Assembly (NCBI GenBank): GCA_002448445.1
Contig: DJYC01000059.1
Span: 1-27,481, forward strand
Reading direction: 5' to 3'
DNA from: Treponema sp. UBA6988
GTDB taxonomy: Bacteria > Spirochaetota > Spirochaetia > Treponematales > Treponemataceae
Length of the DNA stretch: 27,481 nt
Under the pieces are notes generated by a model, which had not been told where the DNA came from, searched no databases, and saw only the letters and a program-made list of their open reading frames with translations. The translations under genes were made by a program, and so were the position numbers. Positions 12,851 through 20,093 of this stretch are shown piece after piece (within the stretch, counting starts at the first letter, position 1; each line of letters starts with the position of its first letter).

Positions 12851-14623
12851 TTAATCGCTTGCAGGTATAAGATTGAGTTCCTTGTATCTTTGTCTAAGCT
12901 CCTCAATTTTATTTTTAGGCTTCTCAGGTTTATCTTCAGCTCTCACGGATTTTCCCCCAAGCATCTCCGTAATTGATTTCTTGTTACGCTTTATTTCAAG
13001 AATAAAATCCGTTGAAAGCTTAGCTGATGCACTGCCATTCCTTTTCGACTCAATATATTTCTTTTCGATTGCCGTGTTTACGATATCCTCAATATCGCTT
13101 CCTGAACATCCGTCAGTCATTTCCGCAAGCTTTTCAAAACTGATTTCGGACAAATCCCATTTTCTTTCCTTAGAGGATGTATTCTTGGACTCAAATTTGA
13201 TTTTAAAAATATCTTCGCGTTCTTTTTTATTTGGCAAATCAACAAAGAAAAGTTCATCAAACCTTCCTTTTCGCAAAAGTTCCGGTGGAAGGGAATTTAT
13301 GTCATTTGCAGTTGCAACAATAAAGACTTCATTCTTTTTTTCCTGCATCCAAGTCAAAAACTGTCCGAAAAGCCTTGTGACAACTTCACTTCCTTCACTC
13401 TTGCTCCCTGCACTTATTCCAGCAAAAGCTTTTTCAAGTTCATCAAGCCAAAGGACACACGGACTGAATGATTCTGAGAGAGTAAGTGCCTTGCGCATGT
13501 TTGCCTCGGATTCTCCAATGTAACTTCCGAGCAAAGAGCCAATATCAAGGCGAACAAGAGGAACATTGAACAGATTTGCCGTTGCCTTCGCCGCAAGACT
13601 TTTTCCGCAACCAGGCATTCCAGCAATCAAAATTCCTTTTGGTATTGCAACCCCAAATTCTTTTGCACTGTAAGTATCTTCATAAATAACTTTTTTATCC
13701 TCAAGCCAGCGTTTTAGGTTCTCAAGGCCTCCAATTTTCTTGAAGTCGCTGGAATCATTTATTATCTCAAGAGTCCCCGATTTCTTTATGAGCTGCTCTT
13801 TTTCTTTCAGGACAAGATCCTTCTGGTCAAAATCTTTCTGATTTCGTTCAAGAACATAATTCTTCGACTTTATTACAGACATACCGAGAATCTGATCAAT
13901 TTGAGTCTGCTGTAATCCCCTAAACGAATAAGCGAATTCGTCAAGCAATTTTTCATTGTCGATAAAACTGCATTTTACGTCATTTTCTTTTACAAATTTC
14001 CGTATGGTGAATTTTATGTCATCGTCACAAAGCGGTTTTATATCAATGAGGGTAATGAGACTTTCAAGCTCCTTTGGAAAAGGAACGCTCTTACTTTCTG
14101 CTATAATAATGACAGTCTTGTTTCCAATTAACATGGCTTTTTCTGCCATTTCTTTTATGTACGAAATTGAAGCAGGAGTAAGTTCTTCCGTGATAATATC
14201 TTTGAGAACAAGGAATTTAGGATTTTCATCTTCAAATTTGCCAGCAAGCCAATCAGAAAGAGAATCACCGTTTTCACAGTCTTCGCTGTCATAAGAGTCA
14301 GACTCATCAGAATCAATACCTTCATCTTCAATCTTGAAATCGGCTTCATCGTCTTCAGATTTAATCAGGTTAGGTTCTTCTGTTATTTGAGAATCATCAT
14401 CCTTATCAAAAATCTCACTGTCCCAAGCATCGCTTCCAAACGCATTCGTATATTCATAGAATTTGCGGTCTGCGAATTCCTTTTTAAGTTCCTTTATAAT
14501 TTCACGCATGGCAAAAAAATCAGGATGCTGAACGTAAAAAAGCGGGTGACCAGCCTTAATGTAACTTACAATTTTTTTAACTTCACCTTCTTCACCTTTT
14601 TCATCCTTTTCCCTGTTATACAT
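12851..14623 (-). CDS. Ycf46-like AAA+ ATPase
   Basis: A 590-residue cytoplasmic ATPase. Residues ~15-50 (VSYIKAGHPLFYVQHPDFFA) and ~135-215 (LVLKDI...NKTVIIIAES...PKELESLITLIDIKPL) resemble the N-terminal part of chloroplast/cyanobacterial Ycf46 ATPases, with an Asp/Glu-rich insert at ~65-125. The AAA module has Walker A GMPGCGKS (335-342), pore-region LGSYIGESEAN, Walker B VLWLDELE (390-397), sensor 1 VATAN with Asn440, and arginine fingers in LRKGRFDE (Arg451, Arg454). The helical lid has DGCSGSDIEDIVNTAI. No membrane segment and no protease domain, so it is not FtsH. Its start overlaps the upstream gene by 8 bp with GGAGG before the ATG. The nuclease toxin follows after 14 bp. It could remodel, load or unfold the toxin or its partner; that is inference. 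Confidence 0.88.
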   Translation of the reverse strand: MYNREKDEKGEEGEVKKIVSYIKAGHPLFYVQHPDFFAMREIIKELKKEFADRKFYEYTNAFGSDAWDSEIFDKDDDSQITEEPNLIKSEDDEADFKIEDEGIDSDESDSYDSEDCENGDSLSDWLAGKFEDENPKFLVLKDIITEELTPASISYIKEMAEKAMLIGNKTVIIIAESKSVPFPKELESLITLIDIKPLCDDDIKFTIRKFVKENDVKCSFIDNEKLLDEFAYSFRGLQQTQIDQILGMSVIKSKNYVLERNQKDFDQKDLVLKEKEQLIKKSGTLEIINDSSDFKKIGGLENLKRWLEDKKVIYEDTYSAKEFGVAIPKGILIAGMPGCGKSLAAKATANLFNVPLVRLDIGSLLGSYIGESEANMRKALTLSESFSPCVLWLDELEKAFAGISAGSKSEGSEVVTRLFGQFLTWMQEKKNEVFIVATANDINSLPPELLRKGRFDELFFVDLPNKKEREDIFKIKFESKNTSSKERKWDLSEISFEKLAEMTDGCSGSDIEDIVNTAIEKKYIESKRNGSASAKLSTDFILEIKRNKKSITEMLGGKSVRAEDKPEKPKNKIEELRQRYKELNLIPASD

Positions 14624-15251
14624 TTTGAACCTCCAGATAAATTAGTTCGTCGTTATCTAACTCTCCCTTGAAAGCCAAACCGTTGACAAGGACAACATCT
14701 GTTGCTACTTCAATAACTTTCTTCTTTTCATTTGAGCCGGGTTCGCAAACATAGTCGCCACATTCAATGGAAATGACATAATATCTGCAGTCATCTGATT
14801 TTTGTTCAATAGTCCGTTCATATTGATCAAATGAGACATTCGTAATCTTGAAGTTAGCATCACCCTCAAAAAGTTCCCTCAGTTTTTCTCGATTAGAAAT
14901 AAGCTCTTGGTATTTCTGAAATGCAAAGCAGTCGTTCAAATCATTTGGAATAATAGACTTTTGCTTCAATAATGCGAAAAAGTAAAACACCATTCTGTTG
15001 TTGGCATTTATCAAATCAATTACAATGTTCTGCCAGTCAAGGAAGATAAACTGCCTGTAAACATCAACGAAGTCTATTATTTTAAAGACATCGGTATTCG
15101 TGATAAACTCATTCCGTTTACGCTCGTAATTCAAACGGCATTCTTCAAGGTATTTATCCGGACTCTCATCGAAATACTTTTTTAAAGATAAAAACGGCGA
15201 TTCTATCTGTTTTTCAGTTTCCGCAAATTCTTTGGGACGCTCAATTATCAT
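14616..15251 (-). CDS. Hypothetical protein, first gene of the toxin operon
   Basis: A 211-residue acidic protein with no recognised family. Residues 1-125 are predicted helical, with aromatic-rich segments such as IDFVDVYRQFIFLDWQNIVIDLI and MVFYFFALLKQKSI. Residues ~130-211 look like a small beta domain (FKITNVSFDQYERTIEQ, CRYYVISIECGDYV, EVATDVVLVNGLAF, DELIYLEVQNV). No signal peptide and no Cys or His metal cluster. The start is supported by GAGGT 6 nt before the ATG and a promoter further upstream. Its stop overlaps the start of the AAA+ ATPase by 8 bp, so the two proteins are probably made together and may form a complex, with this one as adaptor. Confidence 0.8.
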   Translation of the reverse strand: MIIERPKEFAETEKQIESPFLSLKKYFDESPDKYLEECRLNYERKRNEFITNTDVFKIIDFVDVYRQFIFLDWQNIVIDLINANNRMVFYFFALLKQKSIIPNDLNDCFAFQKYQELISNREKLRELFEGDANFKITNVSFDQYERTIEQKSDDCRYYVISIECGDYVCEPGSNEKKKVIEVATDVVLVNGLAFKGELDNDELIYLEVQNV

Positions 15252-15286
15252 ATCTTTACCTCACTGTGGCCATTACTGATTTTTAA

Positions 15287-15315
15287 ATTTTAACACAAAA
15301 ATCTCTAGTCCGCAA
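15287..15315 (-). promoter_or_regulatory. Candidate promoter of the five-gene toxin operon
   Basis: On the minus strand, TTGCGG (15310-15315) and TAAAAT (15287-15292) are 17 bp apart, about 36 bp before the ATG at 15251. The -10 matches five of six consensus bases; the -35 is weak. All genes from 15251 to 9681 lie on this strand with gaps of -8 to +14 bp. Confidence 0.5.
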
Positions 15316-15463
15316 TTTTTTTTAATAAAATGAAAATTGTTTTTAATTTTTTTGCCAATATAGAATGGCATATCTGATTTAGGAATTAACAATAAAATAT
15401 TCTTAAAAAAAACAAAAAAATTCTTTTCCTGATTAATAAAGGATTTTCATGCTATATTCACCA

Positions 15464-15567
15464 GAGATAATTCAACTGGCAGAATGAAAGCTTTACACAA
15501 CAATTCAAGACGATGGCTTAAAACTGTATGAGATAATTCAACTGGCAGAATGAAAGCTTTACACAAC
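15464..15567 (+). CRISPR. Two exact 38-bp direct repeats with a 28-bp spacer (minimal CRISPR-like array)
   Basis: The 38-bp unit beginning GAGATAATTC and ending TTTACACAAC occurs at 15464-15501 and 15530-15567 without a mismatch. The 28-bp sequence between them is unrelated to the unit. Repeat and spacer lengths are in the CRISPR range, and read on the other strand the unit begins GTTGTG, a common CRISPR repeat start. On the plus strand an extended -10 (TGCTATATT, 15450-15458) places transcription start near the first base of the first repeat. No cas gene is in the window and there are only two units, so a regulatory tandem repeat or an orphan remnant is equally possible. Confidence 0.45.
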
Positions 15568-15640
15568 CGCATGTTTGTTTAAGCTTGCCGTGTCACGGTT
15601 CAACAAGAGCACAAACTGCACGGCAATGACATAATTTTTC
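15568..15640 (+). other. Structured segment after the 38-bp repeats
   Basis: TTTAAGCTT (15578-15586) can pair in part with AAGCTT and neighbouring bases of the second repeat. It is followed by GCCGTG (15587-15592), which pairs with CACGGC (15619-15624), and then by TTTTT at 15635-15639. A plus-strand transcript of the repeats could end here. On the minus strand it is the 3' flank of the FGE gene at 15664. Confidence 0.35.
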
Positions 15641-15663
15641 AGACTCGGCCTTCACTCTTCTAC

Positions 15664-16599
15664 TTAGCACACCTTGCGTAAGAGGCGGAAGCCGATGTTT
15701 TTATAGCGGAATGCCGAAGCAGCACCGTCACCCCAGTTTGCAAATATACAACCATCCTCTGATGAAGAGTAACAGCCACCGCGGTTGTCATGACTGGAGC
15801 CTATCTCGTCTTCGCTGTCCCAGACCCACTCGCACACATTGCCGCTCATGTCGTAGAGTCCGTAGGAATTTGCCATTTTAGTGGCCACAGGATGCGTTAC
15901 TCCGTTGCTGTTTTCGCCGTTCCAGCAAACCTCATCCATACTATCGCAGCCGGGAAACAGGTAGCTCTCGCCGCCAGCCGCAGCATCTTCCCATTCATCA
16001 TTCGTGGGAAGACGGTATCCGTTGCAGGAAAAATCACAGCAGACTTTTGAGCCAATGGGCTCTTTTTGGTGAGGTTTGTAGCCCCAGTACTGGGGATCGC
16101 TTTCTCCGTCAACAGAATATGCAGGTGTAAAACCTTCCAAAATGCTCAGTTTGTTGCAAAAGTACACAACATCATACCAGCTTACATTTTCCACCGGATT
16201 GTTCTGCGTATCGCCTTCTCTACTAAGGATGCACTGCAGCACTTCATCCAGTTCCTTATTCGAAGTCTGAAAGTAGCTTGGGTTTTCTCCCATGACCTTT
16301 TCGTAGAGACGCTGCGTTACAGGGGTTGCCCCTACCACATAATCCTTTCCCGGAATTGCCACCATTCTGGATTGAGTGTCCAAGCCAATTCTTGCCATAT
16401 CCGCAGAAGGCAGTCTGCCTACATCGTATTCCATAATGTAATCGTAGGCAATTCTCTTACACAGTCCATTCTTTGGATTGGAAAGCTTTATTGAACTTTC
16501 GCCAAAATCTTCCACCTTGCCTGCAAAAAATCCGTCCTTGGTCTTAACACTTACCAAATCACTAAGGTTCAGGCCATCCTCAACTTCTGTTCTTTCCAT
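15664..16599 (-). CDS. FGE-sulfatase (SUMF1)-domain protein
   Basis: A 311-residue protein. Residues 1-85 contain a small beta segment (LVSVKTKDGFFAGKVEDFGESSI). Residues ~95-310 are a formylglycine-generating-enzyme-like C-type-lectin fold: DYVVGATPVTQRLYEKVMGENPSYF, NPVENVSWYDVVYFCNKL, SCNGYRLPTNDEW, SYGLYDMSGNVCEWVWD, RGGCYSS, and AFRYKNIGFRLLRK. At the FGE catalytic pair the first Cys is replaced by Ser, while the second (Cys284) remains, so classical oxidase activity is unlikely; ligand binding is more probable. The ATG at 16599 is chosen because AGGAGT lies 5 nt upstream. The longer frame from a GTG at 16725 would run through promoter-like TATAAT and palindromic sequence. No signal peptide. 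It shares its domain with the last gene of the neighbouring operon. Confidence 0.85.
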   Translation of the reverse strand: MERTEVEDGLNLSDLVSVKTKDGFFAGKVEDFGESSIKLSNPKNGLCKRIAYDYIMEYDVGRLPSADMARIGLDTQSRMVAIPGKDYVVGATPVTQRLYEKVMGENPSYFQTSNKELDEVLQCILSREGDTQNNPVENVSWYDVVYFCNKLSILEGFTPAYSVDGESDPQYWGYKPHQKEPIGSKVCCDFSCNGYRLPTNDEWEDAAAGGESYLFPGCDSMDEVCWNGENSNGVTHPVATKMANSYGLYDMSGNVCEWVWDSEDEIGSSHDNRGGCYSSSEDGCIFANWGDGAASAFRYKNIGFRLLRKVC

Positions 16600-16648
16600 T
16601 AAGCACTCCTTGCAAATAAAGATTTTAGCTTTAGTATACAAGGGCACT

Positions 16649-16665
16649 CTATCATTATATGATAG
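16649..16665. promoter_or_regulatory. Palindrome with embedded TATAAT upstream of the FGE gene
   Basis: CTATCAT (16649-16655) and ATGATAG (16659-16665) form a perfect 7-bp inverted repeat around TAT. On the minus strand it contains TATAAT, 57 bp before the chosen ATG. A second TATAAT is at 16727-16732 and a TATACT nearer the gene. It could be an operator over a promoter. Confidence 0.4.
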
Positions 16666-16819
16666 ACTAGTAAAAATATTTTCCACCCGATAAAAAGCAA
16701 ATTCATCCAGGCAATCAACAGGCACGATTATATCGCTTTAATCGAAGAAACGCTTGCAATTGTTTTTTAGTTTTCCGTTTTTTTTTAGACTTATCATCTA
16801 TCACCGTACTGCTACGAGT

Positions 16820-17806
16820 TCAATCTTCCAGAGCCGCCTCAAGTTTTTCTGCAATCCGGTCAAGCATTTCTTTCCCGCGAAGTTTTTCAATCCAATCATC
16901 GGGGAACTCTCCGTAATAAAGGCCTGCAAGCCCTCCAGATACAGCGCAAACAGTATCAGCATCATCCCCAAGATTCACCCCTTTTATGATGCAGTCGCGG
17001 TAATTCTCCGTATTAAAAAAACACCAGATTGCGGCTTCTAGAGTATCCACAACATAGCCGGAAGATTTTATGGTCTCTTCGCCAGACTCAAGAAAATCAG
17101 GAGCAAAAAGTCTTTCCCAATATGTTGCGGCATCCGTAAATTCTTTCTTGCGTAAAATGTAGTTTCTGATTGCTTTTGCGACGGATTCCCGTAAATCAGA
17201 TTTTTGCCTTCCATTTAGCACTTCAAGAAGAAAGGTACAATAGATGCAGCAGCCAAGTTTCGCCACAGGATGCGCATGGGTAAGGCTTGAAACATTTTGA
17301 ATCACTTCAAAGGCGGCGTCCACAAATGCTTCATTTTCCAGCATATTCGCCCCGAACTTTTTTTGAAGATAAAATACAATCGGACTGATTCGCATAAGGG
17401 AGCCATTTCCGTTTTGGTCAATTCTTTTTCCGCCACATTCAATGGCAGGAATTCCTTTTCTAAAATTGAAGATGGCCACAGAGCAGGTTTGTCCCATGTC
17501 AAAGGCTCGTTTTTCCGGCGTATATTTGTTGTCAAAAAGCCAGGCCTCAAAACGTTTCATAATGTCCGTATAGTCAACATCTTTTCCGAGAGCCATTGTA
17601 TCTGCAAGGCTGTCCGCAAGTGCAAGCGTCATGCTTGTGTCATCCGTCCACGTGCCAGCCGGTTTGTTGTATGTACCGTGTCCCACCATATCGGTGATGT
17701 TCAGCTTTTTTACGTCCCCGCGTTTAAAAAATTGCACAGGACATCCAGCAGCATCTCCAATAGCCACTCCGTAGATAATATTTTTAACTGAAGCTTTTCC
17801 GTTCAT
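16820..17806 (-). CDS. ADP-ribosylglycohydrolase (DraG/ARH family)
   Basis: A 328-residue enzyme of the family that removes ADP-ribose from modified Arg or other acceptors using two Mg2+ ions. Visible motifs are YGVAIGDAAGCPVQF (residues 12-26), the metal-binding GTWTDDTSM with Asp55 and Asp56, GNGSLMRISP (~133-142), THAHP, and the second metal site NLGDDADTVCAVSGGLAG (from 278). Length and motifs are complete, so it should be active. The target is unknown. It lies 2 bp after the helicase gene with its ribosome site (AGGA) in the helicase coding end, so the two form one transcription unit. No DraT or DarT-like transferase is in the window. Confidence 0.92.
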   Translation of the reverse strand: MNGKASVKNIIYGVAIGDAAGCPVQFFKRGDVKKLNITDMVGHGTYNKPAGTWTDDTSMTLALADSLADTMALGKDVDYTDIMKRFEAWLFDNKYTPEKRAFDMGQTCSVAIFNFRKGIPAIECGGKRIDQNGNGSLMRISPIVFYLQKKFGANMLENEAFVDAAFEVIQNVSSLTHAHPVAKLGCCIYCTFLLEVLNGRQKSDLRESVAKAIRNYILRKKEFTDAATYWERLFAPDFLESGEETIKSSGYVVDTLEAAIWCFFNTENYRDCIIKGVNLGDDADTVCAVSGGLAGLYYGEFPDDWIEKLRGKEMLDRIAEKLEAALED

Positions 17807-17808
17807 TT

Positions 17809-19983
17809 TTACTTTTCCTGCCGCAAATCCTTGAAGGGTGCAAACTCTGTATTTTCTGCCGTAAAAATATGGAGCATTTCCATTGCACGGGTAATGCAGA
17901 CATATACCATGTTGTACTGCTGTTCGTAATAGGTTTCTGAATCAAAAATCGACTTTTCTTCAGCCCCTCGAATGCGGTGATCGGCAAGCAGAAGAACAAC
18001 AGGAAAATCCAGTCCCTTGCAGTTTTGCATTGTGCAAAGACGGATTCCGTCCGTTTCAGCAAAATCAAAATCATCATCAATCTGATGGCTTTTTACACCA
18101 AGTTCTTTATCAAGCGAGTCTTGCAGTTTTTCAAGTTTTTGCTTTTGGTTTGCAATTATGCAGATGTTTTCTTCGTCATAGTTCAAGGCATTCAAAAGCA
18201 TCTTTACCTGTTGAACCATCTGTTTCATTATGTCGTCAGGATTTTTTCCTACCGAAATTTCCACCGGCGGGCCAGGCCTAAAGGCAACTGGTTCCAGAGC
18301 TTTATCCATATTTTTGAATTTGCTACGGTAACTTTCTGCAAAAGCATGAATCTGATTTGTGTTCCTAAAATTCATTTTTAGAATTCTGCTTCTTCCGCGA
18401 ATGTCTATACCGGAACGGTTCCAGTTAAAGCCTTTGCGGTATATTGACTGGTCACTGTCTCCCGCAAGGAAAACTCCCCTCTTTGAAGTCTTTTTAACAA
18501 GGGCAAGAATTACAGGCGGTAAGTCCTGGGCTTCGTCCACAAATGAATATTCGACACAAGAATCACCATTACCACAAAGTTCCAGTATTTTTTTTGCGGC
18601 AAAATTGCGCGGCCAGACATTCAAATTTTCCAAAGCCCTTTCCGCTTTTTCCATAGCTTCCCAGATGGCAATGCGCTCTTCTTTTTTGAGCGGAAATTTC
18701 ATTCCTGCTCGGTCACACATCTTTTCTATATAATCTTCGTTTGTTATGAGGTTTGCCCAAATAAATTCATAACATTCATTAAAAACTTCTTTTTCCGAAA
18801 ATCCTTCACAGACAAAAATTCCCTCATAAGAATTGTCCCAACCAAACGAAAGGCGTTTTTCCGGAAAATATTTTTTTACCATAGAAAACAGGAAAGAGTC
18901 GGCTGTTGTGATTGTGCCTTCGGGAACTTCTGCACCAAGGATTTTTGTTACATACTGGTTGTATTTTACAAGGCTTTTTGTATATGTTAAAAGGCGGAAG
19001 TTGTTTTTTGATTCATCAAAAGTAAGTTCAGATTTTAAATCGTTCACGGCTTTTTCAAGAGCTTTAAGTAGAACAAGAGACTTTCCTGTTCCTGCGGCTC
19101 CCTTAATCAAAAAGTCCTTGTCCAGTTTTATCTGTTCAAGAATGTCGTTCTGCTCACTTGTAAGCTTTGTAACAGAAGCTTCGTAGTCATGGCGGGTCTT
19201 GGAATAGAAGGACACTTTTTCAAGATAAGAAAGATACTGTCTTGTTACTTCGTAATCCTTCATCTGCTCAAGGATTTTTTCTTTTTCTTTGCGGAAGCTC
19301 ATCATCTGTTCGTTTGACTTATGCCTTAATTGGTCAAGTCTTGCATCCTTTTTGGAAAGCCGGGCTTCTGCTTCTTCAAGTTCATTTTTTAAGAGAGATT
19401 CATGGGCAGACAGAACGTTAAGCTGATTCTGAAGTTCCCCATACGCATTAGCTTTTTCCGCAAGATTCTGATTTTCTTTTTTGAGCTGTTCAATCTGGGC
19501 TATTGCCTTTGTAAGTTCTACACTTTGATATGAACTATGCGAATCCCAATTTTCAAGTTCTTTCTTAAGTTTTTCCAGTGCAAGGAGAGGCCCCCATTTT
19601 TCCGCCTGTGCAAAAGCAAGAAAGTATTTTACAGAAACCTGAGCATCTTCCGGGCTTATGACTTCAAAATTGTGGCGCACGGAATTTGAAAGCTCGTGAC
19701 TTTTAAAAAGCTTTTTCAATGTCTTATAAACATAAAATTCCTCATTAGGAAGATTGCGAGTTTCGGCCCCATTGTAAACAGGTCTGCCGTGAGAGTTGTA
19801 ATAATCATCAATATAAAGTTTTAAAAGTTTTCCGAATGAATTTTCTGAATCGTAATTTCCTGAGTTTCCATATTTTTCACCCAGGGAACGTTCTATAAGG
19901 GAATGCATTGCAAGCACAAAAAGCCCCAAATCAACAGGGCGGACTTTAAGGATTCGTTCAAGATTTTGTTCAAGTATAGTCAT
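17809..19983 (-). CDS. SF1 (UvrD/Rep-like) helicase with N-terminal HEPN-like and coiled-coil region
   Basis: A 724-residue protein. Residues 1-148 are a helical domain (PVDLGLFVLAMHSLIERSLGEKYG ... NSVRHNFE, Arg103-His104) resembling the DUF4145/HEPN-type region attached to some restriction and helicase subunits; this assignment is tentative. Residues ~155-250 are a coiled coil. The helicase core follows: Walker A KGAAGTGKS (294-302), Ia TYTKSLV, Walker B FVDEAQDLP (481-489), GDSDQSIYR (508-516), FRNTNQI, TMQNCKGLDFPVVLL (from 651) and VYVCITRAMEMLHIF. It probably unwinds or translocates on DNA; there is no nuclease motif. Translation starts 6 nt after an extended -10-like TGCTAAAAT, so the mRNA may be leaderless. 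It is followed by an ADP-ribosylglycohydrolase. Confidence 0.9.
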   Translation of the reverse strand: MTILEQNLERILKVRPVDLGLFVLAMHSLIERSLGEKYGNSGNYDSENSFGKLLKLYIDDYYNSHGRPVYNGAETRNLPNEEFYVYKTLKKLFKSHELSNSVRHNFEVISPEDAQVSVKYFLAFAQAEKWGPLLALEKLKKELENWDSHSSYQSVELTKAIAQIEQLKKENQNLAEKANAYGELQNQLNVLSAHESLLKNELEEAEARLSKKDARLDQLRHKSNEQMMSFRKEKEKILEQMKDYEVTRQYLSYLEKVSFYSKTRHDYEASVTKLTSEQNDILEQIKLDKDFLIKGAAGTGKSLVLLKALEKAVNDLKSELTFDESKNNFRLLTYTKSLVKYNQYVTKILGAEVPEGTITTADSFLFSMVKKYFPEKRLSFGWDNSYEGIFVCEGFSEKEVFNECYEFIWANLITNEDYIEKMCDRAGMKFPLKKEERIAIWEAMEKAERALENLNVWPRNFAAKKILELCGNGDSCVEYSFVDEAQDLPPVILALVKKTSKRGVFLAGDSDQSIYRKGFNWNRSGIDIRGRSRILKMNFRNTNQIHAFAESYRSKFKNMDKALEPVAFRPGPPVEISVGKNPDDIMKQMVQQVKMLLNALNYDEENICIIANQKQKLEKLQDSLDKELGVKSHQIDDDFDFAETDGIRLCTMQNCKGLDFPVVLLLADHRIRGAEEKSIFDSETYYEQQYNMVYVCITRAMEMLHIFTAENTEFAPFKDLRQEK

Positions 19984-20059
19984 TGTTCCATTTTAGCACA
20001 TTTCTGCCCTTCCGGCATCTAAGATTGCCATGGACAAATTCCGCTTTTCTCCGCCCCCT

Positions 20060-20087
20060 TTTACAAATTAAAAAAATCTTCTATAAT
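20060..20087 (+). promoter_or_regulatory. Strong sigma70-like promoter implying a leaderless mRNA
   Basis: TTTACA (20060-20065), a 16-bp spacer and TATAAT (20082-20087). The lipoprotein ATG starts at 20094, seven bases after the -10, exactly where transcription should begin. No ribosome binding site is present. Confidence 0.65.
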
Positions 20088-20093
20088 AATTGC

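Larger units (their letters stand above)
15252..15663. other. Regulatory spacer between the FGE gene and the toxin operon
   Basis: About 410 bp without a gene. The left part (15252-15450) is very AT-rich and carries the toxin-operon promoter. The right part holds the two 38-bp repeats and the following hairpins. I see no reverse transcriptase or template repeat that would make the neighbouring FGE genes part of a diversity-generating element. Confidence 0.6.

Noticed and set aside
12873..13523. 216-codon open frame antisense to the AAA+ ATPase
   Set aside because: It is Ser/Phe-rich, the complement of the Lys/Glu-rich ATPase, and has no ribosome site or recognisable domain.
15664..16599. Diversity-generating retroelement variable protein
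   Set aside because: The FGE/C-type-lectin fold and the C-terminal NIGFRL resemble DGR targets. But no reverse transcriptase, accessory gene or template repeat is seen, and the 38-bp repeats do not match the gene's 3' end.
16600..16725. 42-codon N-terminal extension of the FGE gene from a GTG
   Set aside because: This stretch holds TATAAT boxes and an operator-like palindrome, while the ATG at 16599 has AGGAGT 5 nt upstream.
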